64,000 nt of DNA from Actinophytocola sp050699935 (GTDB lineage: Bacteria; Actinomycetota; Actinomycetes; Mycobacteriales; Pseudonocardiaceae): assembly GCF_050699935.1 (NCBI RefSeq), contig NZ_JBOHGB010000006.1, forward strand, positions 61,401 through 125,400. Direction: 5' to 3'. The position numbers and the translations under genes are program-made. The notes beneath the pieces are model-generated. The model saw only the letters and a program-made list of their open reading frames with translations. It was not told the origin of the DNA and searched no databases. Below, one piece after another: positions 63,257 through 64,000 of the stretch; position 1 is the first letter of the stretch; each line of letters opens with the position of its first letter.

Positions 63257-64000
63257 CGTTGCGGTTGGGGCTGATCGGCCTCGGGGTGATCTCCCGCTTC
63301 TACCTGTCCGCGATCCAGGGCCTGCCCTCGGTGCGCCTGGCCTCGGTGTGCGATCAGGACGAGGCGGCGCTGTCCGCGCACCGGGGCAACGTCGCGTGCT
63401 ACCGCGACCACCGGTCGATGCTCGCGGGCACGGCCCTGGACGCCGTCGTCGTCGCGGTGCCCAACGACGCGCATTTCGTGGTGTGCCACGACGTCCTGGC
63501 CGCGGGCCTGCACGTGTGTGTGGAGAAGCCGCTCGCGGTGACCGTCGAGCAGGGCGAGCAGCTGGTCCGCCTCGCGGCCGAGCGGGAGCGGACCCTGTTC
63601 TGCGCGTTCCACCGCCGGTACAACGACAACGTCGCCGACCTCGTCCGGCGGCTCGGTTCCCTGCCGCCCGTCGAGTCGGTGCGGATCCGGTACCTGGAAC
63701 GCATCGAGGACCACGCCGGCACGGACCGCTGGTACCTCGACCCGGACCGGTGCGGTGGCGGGTGCGTGGCCGACAATGGACCGAACGCCTTCGACCTGGC
63801 CCGGCTGCTGCTCGGCCCGGTCACGGTGACCTCCGCCGACCTCACCCGGGACGCCCGCGGCGTCGACCGGCGGGCGACGATCCGGCTCCGGGCGGCGGCC
63901 ACACCCGCCACCGCGACGGTCGAGCTGGACTGGTCGCATCCGGGTGAGCTGAAGGACATCGAGGTGCGGCTGCGGGACGGAGCGGTGCTGGGCGCGGACA
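63253..64000 (+). CDS. Gfo/Idh/MocA-family oxidoreductase, copy 2 (3' end outside window)
   Basis: About 249 residues visible. LGLIGLGVISRFYLSAI (NAD(P) site), VAVPNDAHFVV, VEKPLAV with conserved Lys, then the substrate domain. Second ring-oxidising dehydrogenase of the operon, differing from copy 1. Two dehydrogenases plus two DegT aminotransferases suggest two oxidation/transamination rounds. ATGA overlap with the LDH2 gene; operon continues past the window. Confidence 0.9.
   Translation, partial: MTLRLGLIGLGVISRFYLSAIQGLPSVRLASVCDQDEAALSAHRGNVACYRDHRSMLAGTALDAVVVAVPNDAHFVVCHDVLAAGLHVCVEKPLAVTVEQGEQLVRLAAERERTLFCAFHRRYNDNVADLVRRLGSLPPVESVRIRYLERIEDHAGTDRWYLDPDRCGGGCVADNGPNAFDLARLLLGPVTVTSADLTRDARGVDRRATIRLRAAATPATATVELDWSHPGELKDIEVRLRDGAVLGAD

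Overview
The window is very GC-rich DNA from an actinomycete. Most codons end in G or C, GTG and TTG starts are common, many genes overlap by ATGA or GTGA, a furA-katG pair is present, and there is a large hybrid PKS/NRPS gene. A Pseudonocardiales-type soil organism is the best guess, but this is inference; no rRNA, tRNA, insertion sequence or CRISPR array was seen.

Region 1 (1-9.8 kb) is mixed chromosomal material. It holds the start of a PRPP-synthetase-like gene, a katG-furA oxidative-stress operon (minus strand), a plus-strand cassette of MauE-like and MauD-like redox proteins beside a secreted 12-cysteine peptidoglycan-binding protein, small membrane proteins, and a WD40-type gene ruined by repeated frameshifts.

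Region 2 (9.8-21.7 kb, minus) is an MFS exporter followed by one 3526-residue megasynthase with the order acyl-AMP ligase, ACP, KS, AT, ACP, luciferase-like monooxygenase, C, A, PCP, C. It has no ketoreductase and no thioesterase. Its last domain is a condensation domain, so release onto an external amine or alcohol is likely.

Region 3 (22.0-47.2 kb) is the most unusual part: a self-contained catabolic-looking island with six different MmgE/PrpD-family genes. With them are a citrate-synthase-like/citryl-CoA-lyase protein, a CaiB-type CoA transferase, two MaoC hotdog proteins, two luciferase-like flavin oxidoreductases, two tricarballylate-dehydrogenase-like flavoproteins, a LigI-like amidohydrolase, a CapA-like protein, an iron/thiamine-type ABC importer, an MFS protein and a TetR regulator. 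A 16-bp sequence recurs in all three intergenic promoter regions of the island (four copies), each time placed in one of two fixed positions relative to a -35 box. This suggests one TetR regulon that handles a tricarboxylate or similar polycarboxylate. The substrate is unknown.

Region 4 (47.4-64 kb) starts with a lone methyltransferase and continues as two divergent operons that look biosynthetic. The minus operon encodes two DegT aminotransferases, two methyltransferases, a UbiA-family protein, a flavin oxidase, two adenylate-forming ligases and a CaiB-like protein. The plus operon encodes two Gfo/Idh dehydrogenases, an IolE-like TIM barrel, an M20 peptidase and an LDH2-family dehydrogenase. 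Paired oxidation and transamination steps resemble amino-cyclitol or amino-sugar assembly. Such an amine could be the partner released onto the megasynthase chain, but that link is inference.
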